Notes: generated by a model not told the origin, from the sequence alone. Shown: positions 22,852-32,487, counted from the first letter of the stretch. The stretch: DNA of 64,000 nucleotides from Shewanella psychropiezotolerans (GCF_007197555.1 NZ_CP041614.1:6385205-6449204); one strand, 5' to 3'. Translations and numbers: made by a program.

Positions 22852-23409
22852 ATGTTAAGACATTACTTTATTACCAGTGATCTCGACGATCTAGAAAAGG
22901 TAGAACAGGAGCTCGAGGCCGAAGGGATAACAGAACCACAGATACATATATTGAGTGAACAAGATGCCGATGTCGAAAATCATCATCTGCATGAAGTTGA
23001 GCCTGTGTTAAAGCAGGATGTGGTTCATTCGACTGAAATAGGTGCCGTGATAGGCTTTGTTATCTCATCCGCGACCTTGATGCTTGCTTATGAGATGGGC
23101 TGGACCGAGAGTGCGGCGGGTTGGCTACCGTTTATCTTTCTAGCCATAGTGATACTGGGTTTCTGTACCTGGGAAGGCGGTTTTATCGGTATACAGAAAC
23201 CAAATGTACATTTCGAACGATTTCAGGAGCTACTTCATAAGGGCAAACATGTGCTATTTGTCGATGTCGACCCTAATCAGGAGCCCGTCTTTGCCAAGAT
23301 TATTAATGCTCATCCAAAGTTAGAGCCTGCGGGGTTGGGAGCGGCGACCCCACATTGGGTGGTTCGCTGGCAAGATAAGTTCCACAGTTTCATGAAGACC
23401 ATGCCCTAA
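22852..23409 (+). CDS. Conserved membrane protein of unknown function
   Basis: 185 residues. The N-terminal soluble part (MLRHYFITSDLDDLEKVEQELEAEGITEPQIHILSEQDADVE) looks like the ferredoxin-like domain found in DUF1269/GS17M-type stress proteins. Two hydrophobic helices follow (about 65-80 and 90-108, IGAVIGFVISSATLMLAYE and GWLPFIFLAIVILGFCTWEGG), then a conserved C-terminal part with HVLFVDVDPNQEP. The start follows GAGGGTAAGGGC. A terminator lies downstream. Transcribed alone. I do not know its role. Confidence 0.8.
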   Translation: MLRHYFITSDLDDLEKVEQELEAEGITEPQIHILSEQDADVENHHLHEVEPVLKQDVVHSTEIGAVIGFVISSATLMLAYEMGWTESAAGWLPFIFLAIVILGFCTWEGGFIGIQKPNVHFERFQELLHKGKHVLFVDVDPNQEPVFAKIINAHPKLEPAGLGAATPHWVVRWQDKFHSFMKTMP

Positions 23410-23469
23410 ATCTAAGTCTTAAAGCTTGCCCATATTTCATGCCGAAGCATGACTGTGTTTGTCACGATT

Positions 23470-23493
23470 AAGCGCCATTGAGGCGCTTTTTTT
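23470..23493 (+). terminator. Rho-independent terminator
   Basis: AAGCGCC ATTGA GGCGCTTTTTTTAT, a GC stem followed by seven T, 60 bases past the membrane-protein stop codon. Confidence 0.92.
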
Positions 23494-23627
23494 ATTGCTG
23501 ATGTTTAGCCCAAGATCAGGAGAGAATGCAAAATATGGTCTATCTTAATAAGTATATTTAGTCAGAAAAACTGAATTATCTGGTTGTTTTTCAGTCTGGT
23601 CGCTACACATCTTCTCTTAGTAGGCGT

Positions 23628-25136
23628 GTGAGGCTAGATTTTATAGGGATGGGTGGCATGGCTATAGCGGTTGTTATCCTGTTATTAGTACTCGTATCTG
23701 TGGTATTTCACTTCGCAAGCCCTTGGTGGTTTACACCTATCGCGTCCAATTGGACCGCCATCGACGATACCATCACTATCACCTTCTGGATCACAGGTAT
23801 CGTCTTTATCGCGGTAAATGGCTTTCTCGCTTATTGTGTTTTCCGCTTTCGTTTTGATAAAAACAAACGTGCCGATTATGAACCAGAGAATAAGAAACTC
23901 GAAGTTTGGCTCACTGTGTTCACTACTATCGGAGTGGCGGCCATGCTTGCTCCCGGATTGATCGTCTGGGGGGATTTTGTCACGGTTCCCGACAATGCAG
24001 AGACATTCGAGGTCGTGGGTCAGCAGTGGCATTGGAGTTATCGATTACCTGGTAAAGATGGTGTCTTAGGCCAAAGCGCCGTCGACTTGATGGATGAGAA
24101 AAACCCTTTCGGTCTTAATCCCGATGATATTAATGCTCAAGATGACATTTTGATCCCCAGCAATGTGATGCATATCTTGCTGGATCAGCCGGTCAAGGTG
24201 TTGATGCGATCTAAAGATGTATTACATAACTTCGCTGTGCCGCAATTTAGGGTCAAGATGGATCTGGTGCCCGGGATCGAGACCTACCTTTGGTTTACGC
24301 CTACACGGCTTGGTCGTTTCGAGATGTTGTGTGAGGAGTTATGCGGCATGGCTCACTACACCATGCGAGGCCAGATTGTGGTGGACACGGCCCAAGACTA
24401 TCAAGCTTGGCTGGATAAACAGTTAACCTTCAGAGAGTCACTCGACGCCCCAGCGGGGGATCTGCAGTTAGGTCAAAATTTATATGCTAGCTGCGCCGTC
24501 TGTCATGGCAATAAGGCTCAGGGTAATGAAACGCTCAATGCACCTATGTTGGCGGGCCAGCCAGCCTGGTATTTAACGCGCCAGCTTAACTATTACAAGA
24601 GTCAGGTTCGTGGCAGCCACCAGCAGGATATTTATGGTCAGCAGATGGCCGCTATGGCCAATACCTTAGTCGATGCTAAAGCGGTAAAAGATGTCACGGC
24701 TTATATTGCATCCTTGCCAGCTCTGGCTATCTTTCCTGCCGCGGTGAATAACGGTCCTCTGGCTCGATCCATAGAGAGCGGTCAACGGCTATTTACTAAC
24801 TGTGCATACTGCCATGGTGACAAGGCTGAAGGTAAGTTTGCCCTTAATGCTCCCAGATTAGCGGGGCAACATGCCTGGTATCTCAAGCGTCAGCTACAAA
24901 ATTATCGAGCCAGCATCCGCGGTGCTCATCGAGAAGATCTCTACGGCACTCAGATGATTATGATGTCGCGATTACTGCAGAACGAACAAGCCATAGATGA
25001 TGTTATTGCCTATATCACCAGATTAAAGCCAGCTTCTGATGCTGGTTATCATCAATCGGCGAGTAGGGCGGTTAGAGGCATTGAATTCCGGATCATCAAA
25101 GACCAGAGCCATAACACACAGGAGGTGAGCCGATGA
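23628..25136 (+). CDS. coxB: Cytochrome c oxidase subunit II with two fused cytochrome c domains
   Basis: 502 residues as drawn from a GTG; ATGs at codons 8 and 11 are alternatives. Two N-terminal membrane helices (about 11-30 and 53-73) anchor the CuA domain, whose copper ligands are H200 and CEELCGMAHYTM (C235, C239, H243, M246). Two class I cytochrome c domains follow, with CAVCH at 289-293 and CAYCH at 392-396. This is a caa3-type arrangement with a doubled heme tail that takes electrons from soluble cytochrome c in the periplasm. First gene of the cluster; overlaps coxA by four bases. Confidence 0.93.
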   Translation: MRLDFIGMGGMAIAVVILLLVLVSVVFHFASPWWFTPIASNWTAIDDTITITFWITGIVFIAVNGFLAYCVFRFRFDKNKRADYEPENKKLEVWLTVFTTIGVAAMLAPGLIVWGDFVTVPDNAETFEVVGQQWHWSYRLPGKDGVLGQSAVDLMDEKNPFGLNPDDINAQDDILIPSNVMHILLDQPVKVLMRSKDVLHNFAVPQFRVKMDLVPGIETYLWFTPTRLGRFEMLCEELCGMAHYTMRGQIVVDTAQDYQAWLDKQLTFRESLDAPAGDLQLGQNLYASCAVCHGNKAQGNETLNAPMLAGQPAWYLTRQLNYYKSQVRGSHQQDIYGQQMAAMANTLVDAKAVKDVTAYIASLPALAIFPAAVNNGPLARSIESGQRLFTNCAYCHGDKAEGKFALNAPRLAGQHAWYLKRQLQNYRASIRGAHREDLYGTQMIMMSRLLQNEQAIDDVIAYITRLKPASDAGYHQSASRAVRGIEFRIIKDQSHNTQEVSR

Positions 25137-26983
25137 ATTATACCGCCATTGTCGATCAAGCCGACAAGTCCCATCATCCCACCAGCTTTATGACTAAGTA
25201 TATCTGGAGCCAAGATCATAAGGTTATCGCCATTCAGTATTCCATCACGGCTCTCTTCGTTGGCTTAGTTGCCTTGGCATTGTCGGCTATGATGCGTTTG
25301 CAGCTAGGCTTTCCCGATAGTTTCTCCTTTATTGACCCCAGCAGTTACCTACAGTTTGTCACCATGCATGGCATGATCATGGTGATCTATCTGCTCACCG
25401 CCTTACTTCTCGGTGGCTTCGGTAATTATTTGATCCCCTTGATGGTGGGCGCCAGGGACATGGTTTTTCCCTACCTTAATATGCTCAGTTACTGGACCTA
25501 TTTACTGGCGGTCATCGTTCTGTTAGCAAGCTTCTTCGTTCCCGGAGGCCCGACTGGCGCTGGCTGGACCCTGTATCCACCGCAAACTATCTTACCCGGC
25601 ACACCGGGAAATGATGGCGGTATCATCTTGATGTTGGTGTCTCTGGCGATATTTATTGTTGCCTTCACCATGGGCGGACTCAACTACGTCACTACCATAT
25701 TGCAGGCTCGCGCCAGAGGCATGACCCTGATGCGTATGCCGCTAACTATCTGGGGGATCTTCACCGCCACCATTTTAGGCTTGTTGGCATTTCCGGCATT
25801 ATTGGTGAGTGCCATCATGATGATGTTAGATAAGCTAGTGGGAACCAGCTTTTTTATGCCCGCCATCTTGTCATTGGGTGAGCCTCTCAATTACACCGGC
25901 GGTAGTCCGGTCTTGTTTCAGCATCTATTTTGGTTTTTCGGTCATCCTGAAGTCTATATTGTGGCGCTGCCGGCCTTCGGCATGGTGTCCGATGTGATAG
26001 CGACCCATGCCAGAAAAAATATCTTCGGTTATCGCATGATGGTGTGGGCCATCGTCGCTATTGGCGGGCTAAGTTTTGTCGTCTGGGCACACCACATGTA
26101 TGTCAGCGGCATGAATCCCTATTTTGGTTTCTTCTTTGCCACCACTACCTTGATTATCGCCATACCCACGGCGCTAAAGGTCTATAACTGGTCCTTGACT
26201 CTGTGGCGGGGCAACATACATATGACTGTGCCGATGATGTTCGCCATAGGTTTCATCTTCACGTTTACTCACGGCGGATTAACCGGACTATTTCTCGGTA
26301 ATGTGGTGGTCGACTTACCTCTGTCTGATACCTACTTTGTGGTGGCTCATTTTCATATGGTGATGGGGGTTTCACCTATCATGGTGCTGTTCGCCGCCAT
26401 CTATCATTGGTTCCCTAAGGTCACTGGACGTTTCCTCCATACGGGTCTGGGTAAGTTTCATTTCTGGATGACCTTCATCGGCACATATTCTATCTATCTT
26501 CCTATGCATTATCTGGGTTTTCTCGGGGTACCGCGGCGATACTTCGCCATGGGGCCAACCGAGTTTATTCCCGAGTCGGCTCAATCCCTCAATGCCAGTA
26601 TCACCATATCTGCACTGATTGTCGGCGTAGTGCAGCTGATATTCCTGTTCAATATCATCTGGAGCACTTTTAAAGGCAAGAAATCTGGGCCTAATCCCTG
26701 GAATGCCACCACCTTGGAATGGCAAACCGAATATACGCCGCCAAGACACGGTAACTGGGGGGAAAAGATCCCTGTGGTTTATCGTTGGGCCTACGATTAC
26801 AGCGTACCTGGTGTGAAGGCCGATTTTATTCCGCAGAATGTTTCTCCGGAAGAGGTCGAGATGATGGATGAGCCGACATCTGGCACTAGCAAGATTAAAG
26901 CAGATGTTAAGCAAGAGGTTGTGCTAGATATTTTTCCCCATATTAAACAAGCACAGCCGGACGATGATAAGGGAGGCGCTTGA
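25133..26983 (+). CDS. coxA: Cytochrome c oxidase subunit I
   Basis: 616 residues with about 12 membrane helices. Heme-copper oxidase subunit I: MHGMIMVIYLL carries the low-spin heme His, FFGHPEVYIVALPAFG has the CuB His and the cross-linked Tyr, WAHHMYVSGMNP gives the other CuB ligands, and VVAHFHMVMGV the heme ligands. It reduces oxygen and pumps protons. Tail is hydrophilic and variable. Translation couples to coxB through an ATGA overlap, and to the next gene through TGATG. Confidence 0.95.
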   Translation: MNYTAIVDQADKSHHPTSFMTKYIWSQDHKVIAIQYSITALFVGLVALALSAMMRLQLGFPDSFSFIDPSSYLQFVTMHGMIMVIYLLTALLLGGFGNYLIPLMVGARDMVFPYLNMLSYWTYLLAVIVLLASFFVPGGPTGAGWTLYPPQTILPGTPGNDGGIILMLVSLAIFIVAFTMGGLNYVTTILQARARGMTLMRMPLTIWGIFTATILGLLAFPALLVSAIMMMLDKLVGTSFFMPAILSLGEPLNYTGGSPVLFQHLFWFFGHPEVYIVALPAFGMVSDVIATHARKNIFGYRMMVWAIVAIGGLSFVVWAHHMYVSGMNPYFGFFFATTTLIIAIPTALKVYNWSLTLWRGNIHMTVPMMFAIGFIFTFTHGGLTGLFLGNVVVDLPLSDTYFVVAHFHMVMGVSPIMVLFAAIYHWFPKVTGRFLHTGLGKFHFWMTFIGTYSIYLPMHYLGFLGVPRRYFAMGPTEFIPESAQSLNASITISALIVGVVQLIFLFNIIWSTFKGKKSGPNPWNATTLEWQTEYTPPRHGNWGEKIPVVYRWAYDYSVPGVKADFIPQNVSPEEVEMMDEPTSGTSKIKADVKQEVVLDIFPHIKQAQPDDDKGGA

Positions 26984-27663
26984 TGAGCATTTTCAGCAAG
27001 CTTACAGAGAAGCCTTGGTTGGCCCAGCCTGCAGGAGCATTGGATCAAGGCTTAATCGAATATCAACCTAGCTCTCCCGGCAAGACGGGGCTGAAATTTT
27101 TCATCGCCGTGGTCACCGTCATCTTCTTCCTGTTTAGCGTGACTTATCTGTCGCGTTCTCAATATGCCGACTTTCAGGCTCTGGGTGGTGAGCCCTGGTC
27201 ACCTCTGTATCAACCTATCTGGTTATGGGTGAATACGGGCTGGTTATTGATGGCTAGCCTGAGTCTGCATTTTGCTGTCGGCCAGGTGAGCGAAGATAAG
27301 ATCAACAGGTTACTGGGTCTGCTGACACTGAGTGTGATCTTCTCCCTATTCTTCATATTCGGTCAGTGGAGTGTATGGCAACAGCTGAGTCTGCAAGGTT
27401 TTGTTATCAACTCTAATCCGGCCAACAGTTACTTTTACATGCTGACCGCCATTCATGGTCTGCACTTGCTGGGGGGCTTATTTGCTTTGGCTCGGGTGCT
27501 GGTTATTTTTAGCCGCAAAGTGAAGCTGGATATATTGCAGCGAAGTTTAGTCTTATGCGCCTGGTATTGGCATTACCTCTGGTTGCTCTGGTTGTTTATC
27601 TTCGCCTTGTTGACGGCTTCACCCAGTACCTATAACACCATCGCAGCCTGGTGTGGTTTGTAG
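26983..27663 (+). CDS. Cytochrome c oxidase subunit III-like protein, first copy
   Basis: 226 residues from the ATG at 26983, six bases after GGGAGG and overlapping the coxA stop; a TTG one codon earlier is unlikely. Seven-helix subunit III family: segment MLTAIHGLHLLGGLFALAR and YWHYLWLLWLFIFALL are the family signatures. N-terminal region is longer and more divergent than the next gene. It probably stabilises subunit I of the same oxidase; why the cluster has two subunit III genes is not clear. Confidence 0.88.
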   Translation: MSIFSKLTEKPWLAQPAGALDQGLIEYQPSSPGKTGLKFFIAVVTVIFFLFSVTYLSRSQYADFQALGGEPWSPLYQPIWLWVNTGWLLMASLSLHFAVGQVSEDKINRLLGLLTLSVIFSLFFIFGQWSVWQQLSLQGFVINSNPANSYFYMLTAIHGLHLLGGLFALARVLVIFSRKVKLDILQRSLVLCAWYWHYLWLLWLFIFALLTASPSTYNTIAAWCGL

Positions 27664-27697
27664 GATTTGTCATTGTAAGGTTTGTAGTAATCAACAC

Positions 27698-27787
27698 ATG
27701 AGCATAGATGATAAACAGGAAAAAGTGCCTGATGTGGCTTGTAGGACTCGTGTTAAGGCTGGTGTTAGGAGTGGAGTAGACACATGA
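27698..27787 (+). pseudogene. Degenerate 5' copy of the following subunit III gene
   Basis: A 29-codon frame whose first ten codons (MSIDDKQEKV) repeat the start of the gene at 27784 almost exactly, then diverge and end in a TGA that overlaps its ATG (ATGA). The repeated block ACACATGAGCATAGATGATA occurs at 27694 and 27780. It may couple translation to the next gene. Confidence 0.7.
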
Positions 27788-28476
27788 GCATAGATGATAA
27801 ACAAGAAAAAGTAGCAGCGCCCATAGCCTCCGACAATTGGCAGGGTGCCGTGAGTGATTGGGGAGCCGACAAGCAGGTTTTCAATATGCCTTGGGGCAAG
27901 TTGATGATGTGGCTATTTCTGCTCAGCGACACCTTTGTTTTCAGCGTGTTTTTGATCGGCTACATGAACGTGCGTATGTCCAGCATGGACAGTTGGCCTC
28001 TCACCAGTGAAGTGTTCGCGCTGACCATAGCCGGGCACCATATCCCGCTAGTGCTTATCGCCATCATGACCTTCATCTTAATCACCAGTAGCGGCACCAT
28101 GGCGATGGCGGTGAATTTTGCTTATCGTGGTGATAGACGCAAGACAGTCCTGTTTATGACTGCAACTGCTTTATTGGGAGCATCTTTCGTCGGTATGCAG
28201 GCGTTCGAGTGGACTAAGTTGATCGTAGAGGAGGGGGTGCGTCCCTGGGGGAATCCCATGGGCTCGGCACAATTTGGTGCCACCTTTTTCATGATCACCG
28301 GCTTTCACGGTTTGCATGTCACCGCTGGTGTTATTTTTCTATTGGTTATTGCAAGGCGGGTCGCTAGAGGCCACTACGAAGGCAAAGGCTATCACATAGT
28401 CGAGATAACAGGCCTTTATTGGCACTTCGTAGACTTAGTCTGGGTGTTTATTTTCGCTTTGTTTTATTTGTGGTGA
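27784..28476 (+). CDS. coxC: Cytochrome c oxidase subunit III, second copy
   Basis: 230 residues; start follows GGAG seven bases upstream. Canonical heme-copper oxidase subunit III: WGKLMMWLFLLSDTFVFSVFLIGY, the AFEWTKLIVEEG segment, FMITGFHGLHVTAGVIFLL and the end GLYWHFVDLVWVFIFALFYLW, all typical. It binds subunit I in the membrane and protects its activity. Fragments of both its first and its last codons are repeated just outside the gene. Confidence 0.94.
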   Translation: MSIDDKQEKVAAPIASDNWQGAVSDWGADKQVFNMPWGKLMMWLFLLSDTFVFSVFLIGYMNVRMSSMDSWPLTSEVFALTIAGHHIPLVLIAIMTFILITSSGTMAMAVNFAYRGDRRKTVLFMTATALLGASFVGMQAFEWTKLIVEEGVRPWGNPMGSAQFGATFFMITGFHGLHVTAGVIFLLVIARRVARGHYEGKGYHIVEITGLYWHFVDLVWVFIFALFYLW

Positions 28477-28503
28477 TTAATAAGAGCTTTATTGGGCGCA
28501 ATT

Positions 28504-28554
28504 ATGGTCGACTTGGTCTGGGTGTTTATCTTCGTGATCTTCTATCTTTGGTAA
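28504..28554 (+). pseudogene. Remnant 3' end of a subunit III gene
   Basis: Seventeen codons reading MVDLVWVFIFVIFYLW then stop, nearly identical to the last residues of the gene ending at 28476. No upstream reading frame belongs to it. Together with the 5' remnant it brackets the intact gene. Confidence 0.75.
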
Positions 28555-28618
28555 AGAGTTATCTCTGGTAAGCGATATAGAAAATAGGTTAAAAGTGATA
28601 AGTGTATTGAGGTGGTGT

Positions 28619-28978
28619 ATGAGTCAGATTACAAATAAAGATGCGGTGCCAGCGGAGGAAGAACAAGCGCAGCCTAAGGTGCATCCCATCAGTCTCTACC
28701 TGAAAATATGGGGGCTACTGTTTGTGCTCAGCACCATGTCCTATATGGTGGATTTCTTCGAAGTGCAGGGCATATTGAGATGGACGTTGATCTTGTTATT
28801 TATGTCATTGAAGGCCGGGCTTATCATCACTATCTTTATGCATGTCAGGTGGGAACGGATGGCATTAAAACTGGTGTTGTTCTTACCGCCTTTGGCAATA
28901 GTAGTGTTTATTAGCTTGATGGCCATAGAGGGAGACTACACTTTTGTTAATCGCTTATTATCCTTCATCTCGGTATGA
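28619..28978 (+). CDS. Cytochrome c oxidase subunit IV family protein
   Basis: 119 residues from the ATG at 28619, six bases after GAGG; an upstream GTG at 28595 lacks such a site. Three hydrophobic helices: VHPISLYLKIWGLLFVLSTMSYMVDF, ILRWTLILLFMSLKAGLIITIFMHV and LVLFLPPLAIVVFISLMAIEG. Length and KAGLI.IFMHV fit the CyoD/CtaF small subunit IV family. Part of the oxidase cluster. Confidence 0.85.
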   Translation: MSQITNKDAVPAEEEQAQPKVHPISLYLKIWGLLFVLSTMSYMVDFFEVQGILRWTLILLFMSLKAGLIITIFMHVRWERMALKLVLFLPPLAIVVFISLMAIEGDYTFVNRLLSFISV

Positions 28979-29094
28979 AGTTATGCTTCGGCTTAGGTTA
29001 AGGCAAAGCCTTCGCTACGCGCTAAGGCCTGTGAGAAGGAAGCAAAGAGATAAGTCAGAGATTTATGAGCCGCTAGCGAAAGAGCCTCGCTAAC

Positions 29095-29787
29095 ATGCTG
29101 CGCGAGGTGAAGACGAAACTCTTGCTGGGTGCCAGCATACTTATCATAGTCACCTTAGTGCTGATTAGTATCTCATTTATTCTGGTCAAGGCCAGCCCTT
29201 CGGTTAATTTACCGCTGCAAAGTGCGAGTCTGCTACAAGAGCCGATCACACTCTCAAATTTCACCTTAGTTAATCACCATAACCAAGATTTTACTCAAGC
29301 TGACTTGCTCGGCCAGTGGCACTTGTTGGCCTATGGATACCTTAATTGCCCGGATGTGTGCCCGGCAACTCTGCTGCTGTTGAATAGTCTGATGCATAGT
29401 ATGCAAAAAGATAATCAATTTACAGATGTTCAATTGCTCTTCTATACCATAGACCCAGGCAGGGACTCGATTGAAAGATTGGCCGAATACGTGGCATTTT
29501 TCGGTAAAGATATCATTGGCTTGAAGCCTGTTGAGGTTGGGGTGTTCGATGGCATGTCCAAGCGGTTCGAACAAGAGTTGGGAATAAAAGTCAAAATAAG
29601 CACTCAGATAGGGAGCGAAGACAGTTATCAGGTGGGCCATGGGGTTGCCATCTATCTGCTAGATCCACAAGGCCGGCTGCACGCCGTGTTTGAGCCGAGT
29701 GTCGATCCCTTCGGCAATCGTCATTTCAATAAAGATACTCTCTATCATGACTATGTGTTAATTCGTAAGAATGCCTCCGCTTTATGA
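29095..29787 (+). CDS. SCO1/SenC-family copper chaperone
   Basis: 230 residues. One N-terminal membrane anchor (about 8-32), then a periplasmic thioredoxin-like domain with the copper-binding motif CPDVCP (about residue 85) and the distal His in YQVGHG. SCO proteins deliver copper to the CuA site of subunit II or keep its cysteines reduced. Its place at the end of the oxidase cluster, 116 bases after subunit IV, fits that job. Confidence 0.92.
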   Translation: MLREVKTKLLLGASILIIVTLVLISISFILVKASPSVNLPLQSASLLQEPITLSNFTLVNHHNQDFTQADLLGQWHLLAYGYLNCPDVCPATLLLLNSLMHSMQKDNQFTDVQLLFYTIDPGRDSIERLAEYVAFFGKDIIGLKPVEVGVFDGMSKRFEQELGIKVKISTQIGSEDSYQVGHGVAIYLLDPQGRLHAVFEPSVDPFGNRHFNKDTLYHDYVLIRKNASAL

Positions 29788-29902
29788 AATCTGCTTGGTA
29801 AAAAACAGGCAAAACAAATAAGATGCTGTTAGATTTTCATCACATTTATGCCTGCCAGAGGCGGGTATATTAGGCATTTATTCAATTTAAGTGGCAGTAT
29901 TT

Positions 29903-30874
29903 ATGACAAGTAAAATAATTTTAGATACAGATCCCGGCATCGACGATGCCATGGCTATCATCTTTGCCGAGGCGCACCCTGAGATAGAACTTAAGGCCAT
30001 TACTTGTGTTTATGGTAATGCCACCATAGAAAATGGCACTCATAACGCACTTTTTCTTAAGCAAAAATACGGATTGCAGGCCGATGTAGCTAAGGGGGCC
30101 GCTAAACCTATCGTTCGCCCGCCTGTTGGGGCTACAGTTGTAGTACATGGCGAGTCAGGTTTAGGTGATGTGCAGGCGCCAGCCGAATTATCCGTTAAAG
30201 CCGATCCGCGTCCAGCCTATCAATACATTATCGATACCCTTAGGGCCGAACCAGGTGAAATTACTCTGGTGGCCGTGGGTCCGCTGACCAATCTGGCTCT
30301 GGCATTAGAGGCGGCTCCCGAAATCGTGACTCTGGTGAAAGAAGTCGTGGTGATGGGTGGTGCATTTGGCGTCAACGATCACAGGGGCAATGTGACTCCC
30401 TATGCCGAGGCCAATATTCATGACGATCCCCACGCCGCCGATATAGTGTTTGGTGCATCCTGGCCCGTGGTTATCATAGGTCTGGATGTGACCGAACAGA
30501 GCTTCTTCACCAAGGATTATCTGGATCGACTCAGGGATGATGCCGGTGAGGTTGGCCAGTTTATCTGGGACATTAGCCGTTACTATTTAAAGTTCTATTC
30601 CGAGAAAGTGGGGCTGGAAGGTTGTCATGTGCATGATCCATCGGCTATCGCTTATGTGATTGACCCATCATTGTTTACTCTGCGTGAAGGACCCGTGCGC
30701 GTTGTCACCGATGGTCCGGCAGAAGGCATGACAATACAAAAGTTTGATAAACGTAACTATATGCACGATGAATGGCAAAGTCATGAGTCACAAAGAGTGG
30801 GGATTTCGGTAGAAGATGAGCGTCTGTTGTCTCTTTACCGTCAGACCATCATAGATTACGGTCAAAAACGATAA
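29903..30874 (+). CDS. Inosine/uridine-preferring nucleoside hydrolase
   Basis: 323 residues from the ATG at 29903; an upstream GTG at 29891 would add four residues. The family signature DTDPGIDDAMAIIFA (calcium-binding aspartates, residues about 8-15) opens the protein; VVMGGAFG and the C-terminal catalytic His region NYMHDEW follow. It hydrolyses the N-glycosidic bond of ribonucleosides for base salvage. Monocistronic, plus strand, after the oxidase cluster. Which nucleoside it prefers cannot be told from sequence. Confidence 0.92.
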   Translation: MTSKIILDTDPGIDDAMAIIFAEAHPEIELKAITCVYGNATIENGTHNALFLKQKYGLQADVAKGAAKPIVRPPVGATVVVHGESGLGDVQAPAELSVKADPRPAYQYIIDTLRAEPGEITLVAVGPLTNLALALEAAPEIVTLVKEVVVMGGAFGVNDHRGNVTPYAEANIHDDPHAADIVFGASWPVVIIGLDVTEQSFFTKDYLDRLRDDAGEVGQFIWDISRYYLKFYSEKVGLEGCHVHDPSAIAYVIDPSLFTLREGPVRVVTDGPAEGMTIQKFDKRNYMHDEWQSHESQRVGISVEDERLLSLYRQTIIDYGQKR

Positions 30875-30948
30875 GTAGAATCGGCTGGGCGGGATTGGCG
30901 TACTCTTTTTAATTAAAGAACTTATCATCCCGCTCAGGTTAGTTTTTA

Positions 30949-31623
30949 CTAGCCCATGGCTTGAACTTGAGAGCCCAGTAACCAGATAGCTAAGGCGAAG
31001 AATATTATCCCCATAAACTTGTTCTGATTAGCCCTGAACTTGTCATTTTTCAGTAGTGACTTGCCCAAAGTTCCCACCATTAATACCAGCAATAAGTTAA
31101 ACAGTAACCCCATCACATTGAGTAGCAGGCCAAGCGCCAGCATTTGCTCGCCTGACGTCGCCGTTAGCTGAGGCGAAACAAACTGAGGCAGGAACAGCAC
31201 GAAGAAGAGTAGGGCCTTAGGGTTTAACAGGTTACTGAATACCGCGCGGCGATATAGCATTTTAGCCAGACCCGATTGCTGTTCAATTTCCGGGGCATCA
31301 GCAGCGCCACTGCGCATACAATCCCAACCCATCTTCATTAGATAAGCTCCGCCTAAGATGCGTAGCACCTGCAAAGCCATAGGGTTCATGGCGATTAATG
31401 CCGACACGCCCATGGCGGCCAATAGTGTCAGTATTAGCCCTGAGGTGGCATTGCCTAGGCTGGCAAACACACCGACTTTTTTGCCATAGCTTAAGCTAGA
31501 ACTTGCTATCAATAGCATGTCCGGGCCAGGGATCAGTAAAAGGGCGATAACAGTCGTTAAATACAGTGGGAGTACAGCGAGATCGATCATCATAAATGCA
31601 TAGGTTGGAACAGACGGCGGCAT
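30949..31623 (-). CDS. LysE/RhtB-family amino acid exporter
   Basis: 224 residues if it starts at the ATG at 31623, four bases after AGAGG; Met11 or Met12 (31593, 31590) would give a more usual N-terminus (MIDLAVLPLYLTTVIALLLIPGPDML). Six membrane helices and the family motif LIPGPDMLLIASSSLSYGKKVGVFASLGNATSG. Exports an amino acid or derivative; substrate not identifiable. Confidence 0.9.
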   Translation of the reverse strand: MPPSVPTYAFMMIDLAVLPLYLTTVIALLLIPGPDMLLIASSSLSYGKKVGVFASLGNATSGLILTLLAAMGVSALIAMNPMALQVLRILGGAYLMKMGWDCMRSGAADAPEIEQQSGLAKMLYRRAVFSNLLNPKALLFFVLFLPQFVSPQLTATSGEQMLALGLLLNVMGLLFNLLLVLMVGTLGKSLLKNDKFRANQNKFMGIIFFALAIWLLGSQVQAMG

Positions 31624-32487
31624 TCTACCTCTATCACGGTCTATCGGCAGTAGTTTCTCGATTGTTTTTGAGAACTCTTAGCTATAAAAAAACTAGGATA
31701 CTGAGATATTTGTACTAGGGTAAAGTTTCAGACAGAGTGGTGTTTTTTGTAAAACCCTAAGTGCAATAGCGTCATATTATTGTCAAAGTGGCTTAAACAC
31801 TGGCTTGTATGAGGTTAGGACTGATGTTTTTTTATAATGTTTTACTCACTAACTATATTTTTTAGTTATAAATATTGCAGTTTTCCTGGTGCCAATAGAA
31901 AAGTTGCTCAATTCACAACTAGGCTTTACTGGTTAGTAAATTTGATTTTTACCGCTTTGTTTACTAGCAGATTGGATTAGATACAAGTGAACAAACGAAC
32001 AAGCGCGATGGCATAATATTTTTTAGACTAAATTTATGGGTAACAGCTAACTGACTAATTGAATTGATCAAATATTGGTCTTTTCTGTTTTTTTTGCTTG
32101 TTATGAGTTCCGCAATAAAATTTATACTCGCTGGTTATTGGCCTAGTCACAAGCTGGCATCTATTGGTTCATCCCTTCAAAAAATCCACATTTAGCCATC
32201 ACTTATTAAGCGTTCAATAAAATGACACAGAGTAGGATGTTTGACGCAACTAATGACCAGTCAAATTTCAAAAAATGCTGCTAAAACAGACAACATCTTG
32301 ACAGTATCTAGTGTATGAAATTCACTCTAAAATAGTTTGTATTATCTCGTCACCGCTATTAAAGCATCAGGTTTACTGTCTGTTTTTAGCCATGACACTA
32401 GTATAGAAATTTCACGAATTCTTTTATGAATAGTTTCATGAATAAGTTTACGAACTACTTCACTAAATCAGTGAATAAAGAGTCCTT
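31624..32487. other. Long AT-rich intergenic region
   Basis: About 860 bases without a credible gene or RNA. At 32409-32470 the sequence has an approximate 12-base periodicity (TTTCACGAATTC, TTTTATGAATAG, TTTCATGAATAA, GTTTACGAACTA, CTTCACTAAATC), immediately upstream of the small protein gene. I see nothing else definite. Confidence 0.5.

Noticed and set aside
30876..30950. Terminator between the nucleoside hydrolase and LysE genes
   Set aside because: The arms GGGCGGGAT and ATCCCGCTC are about 40 bases apart with no T run after them, too weak to call.
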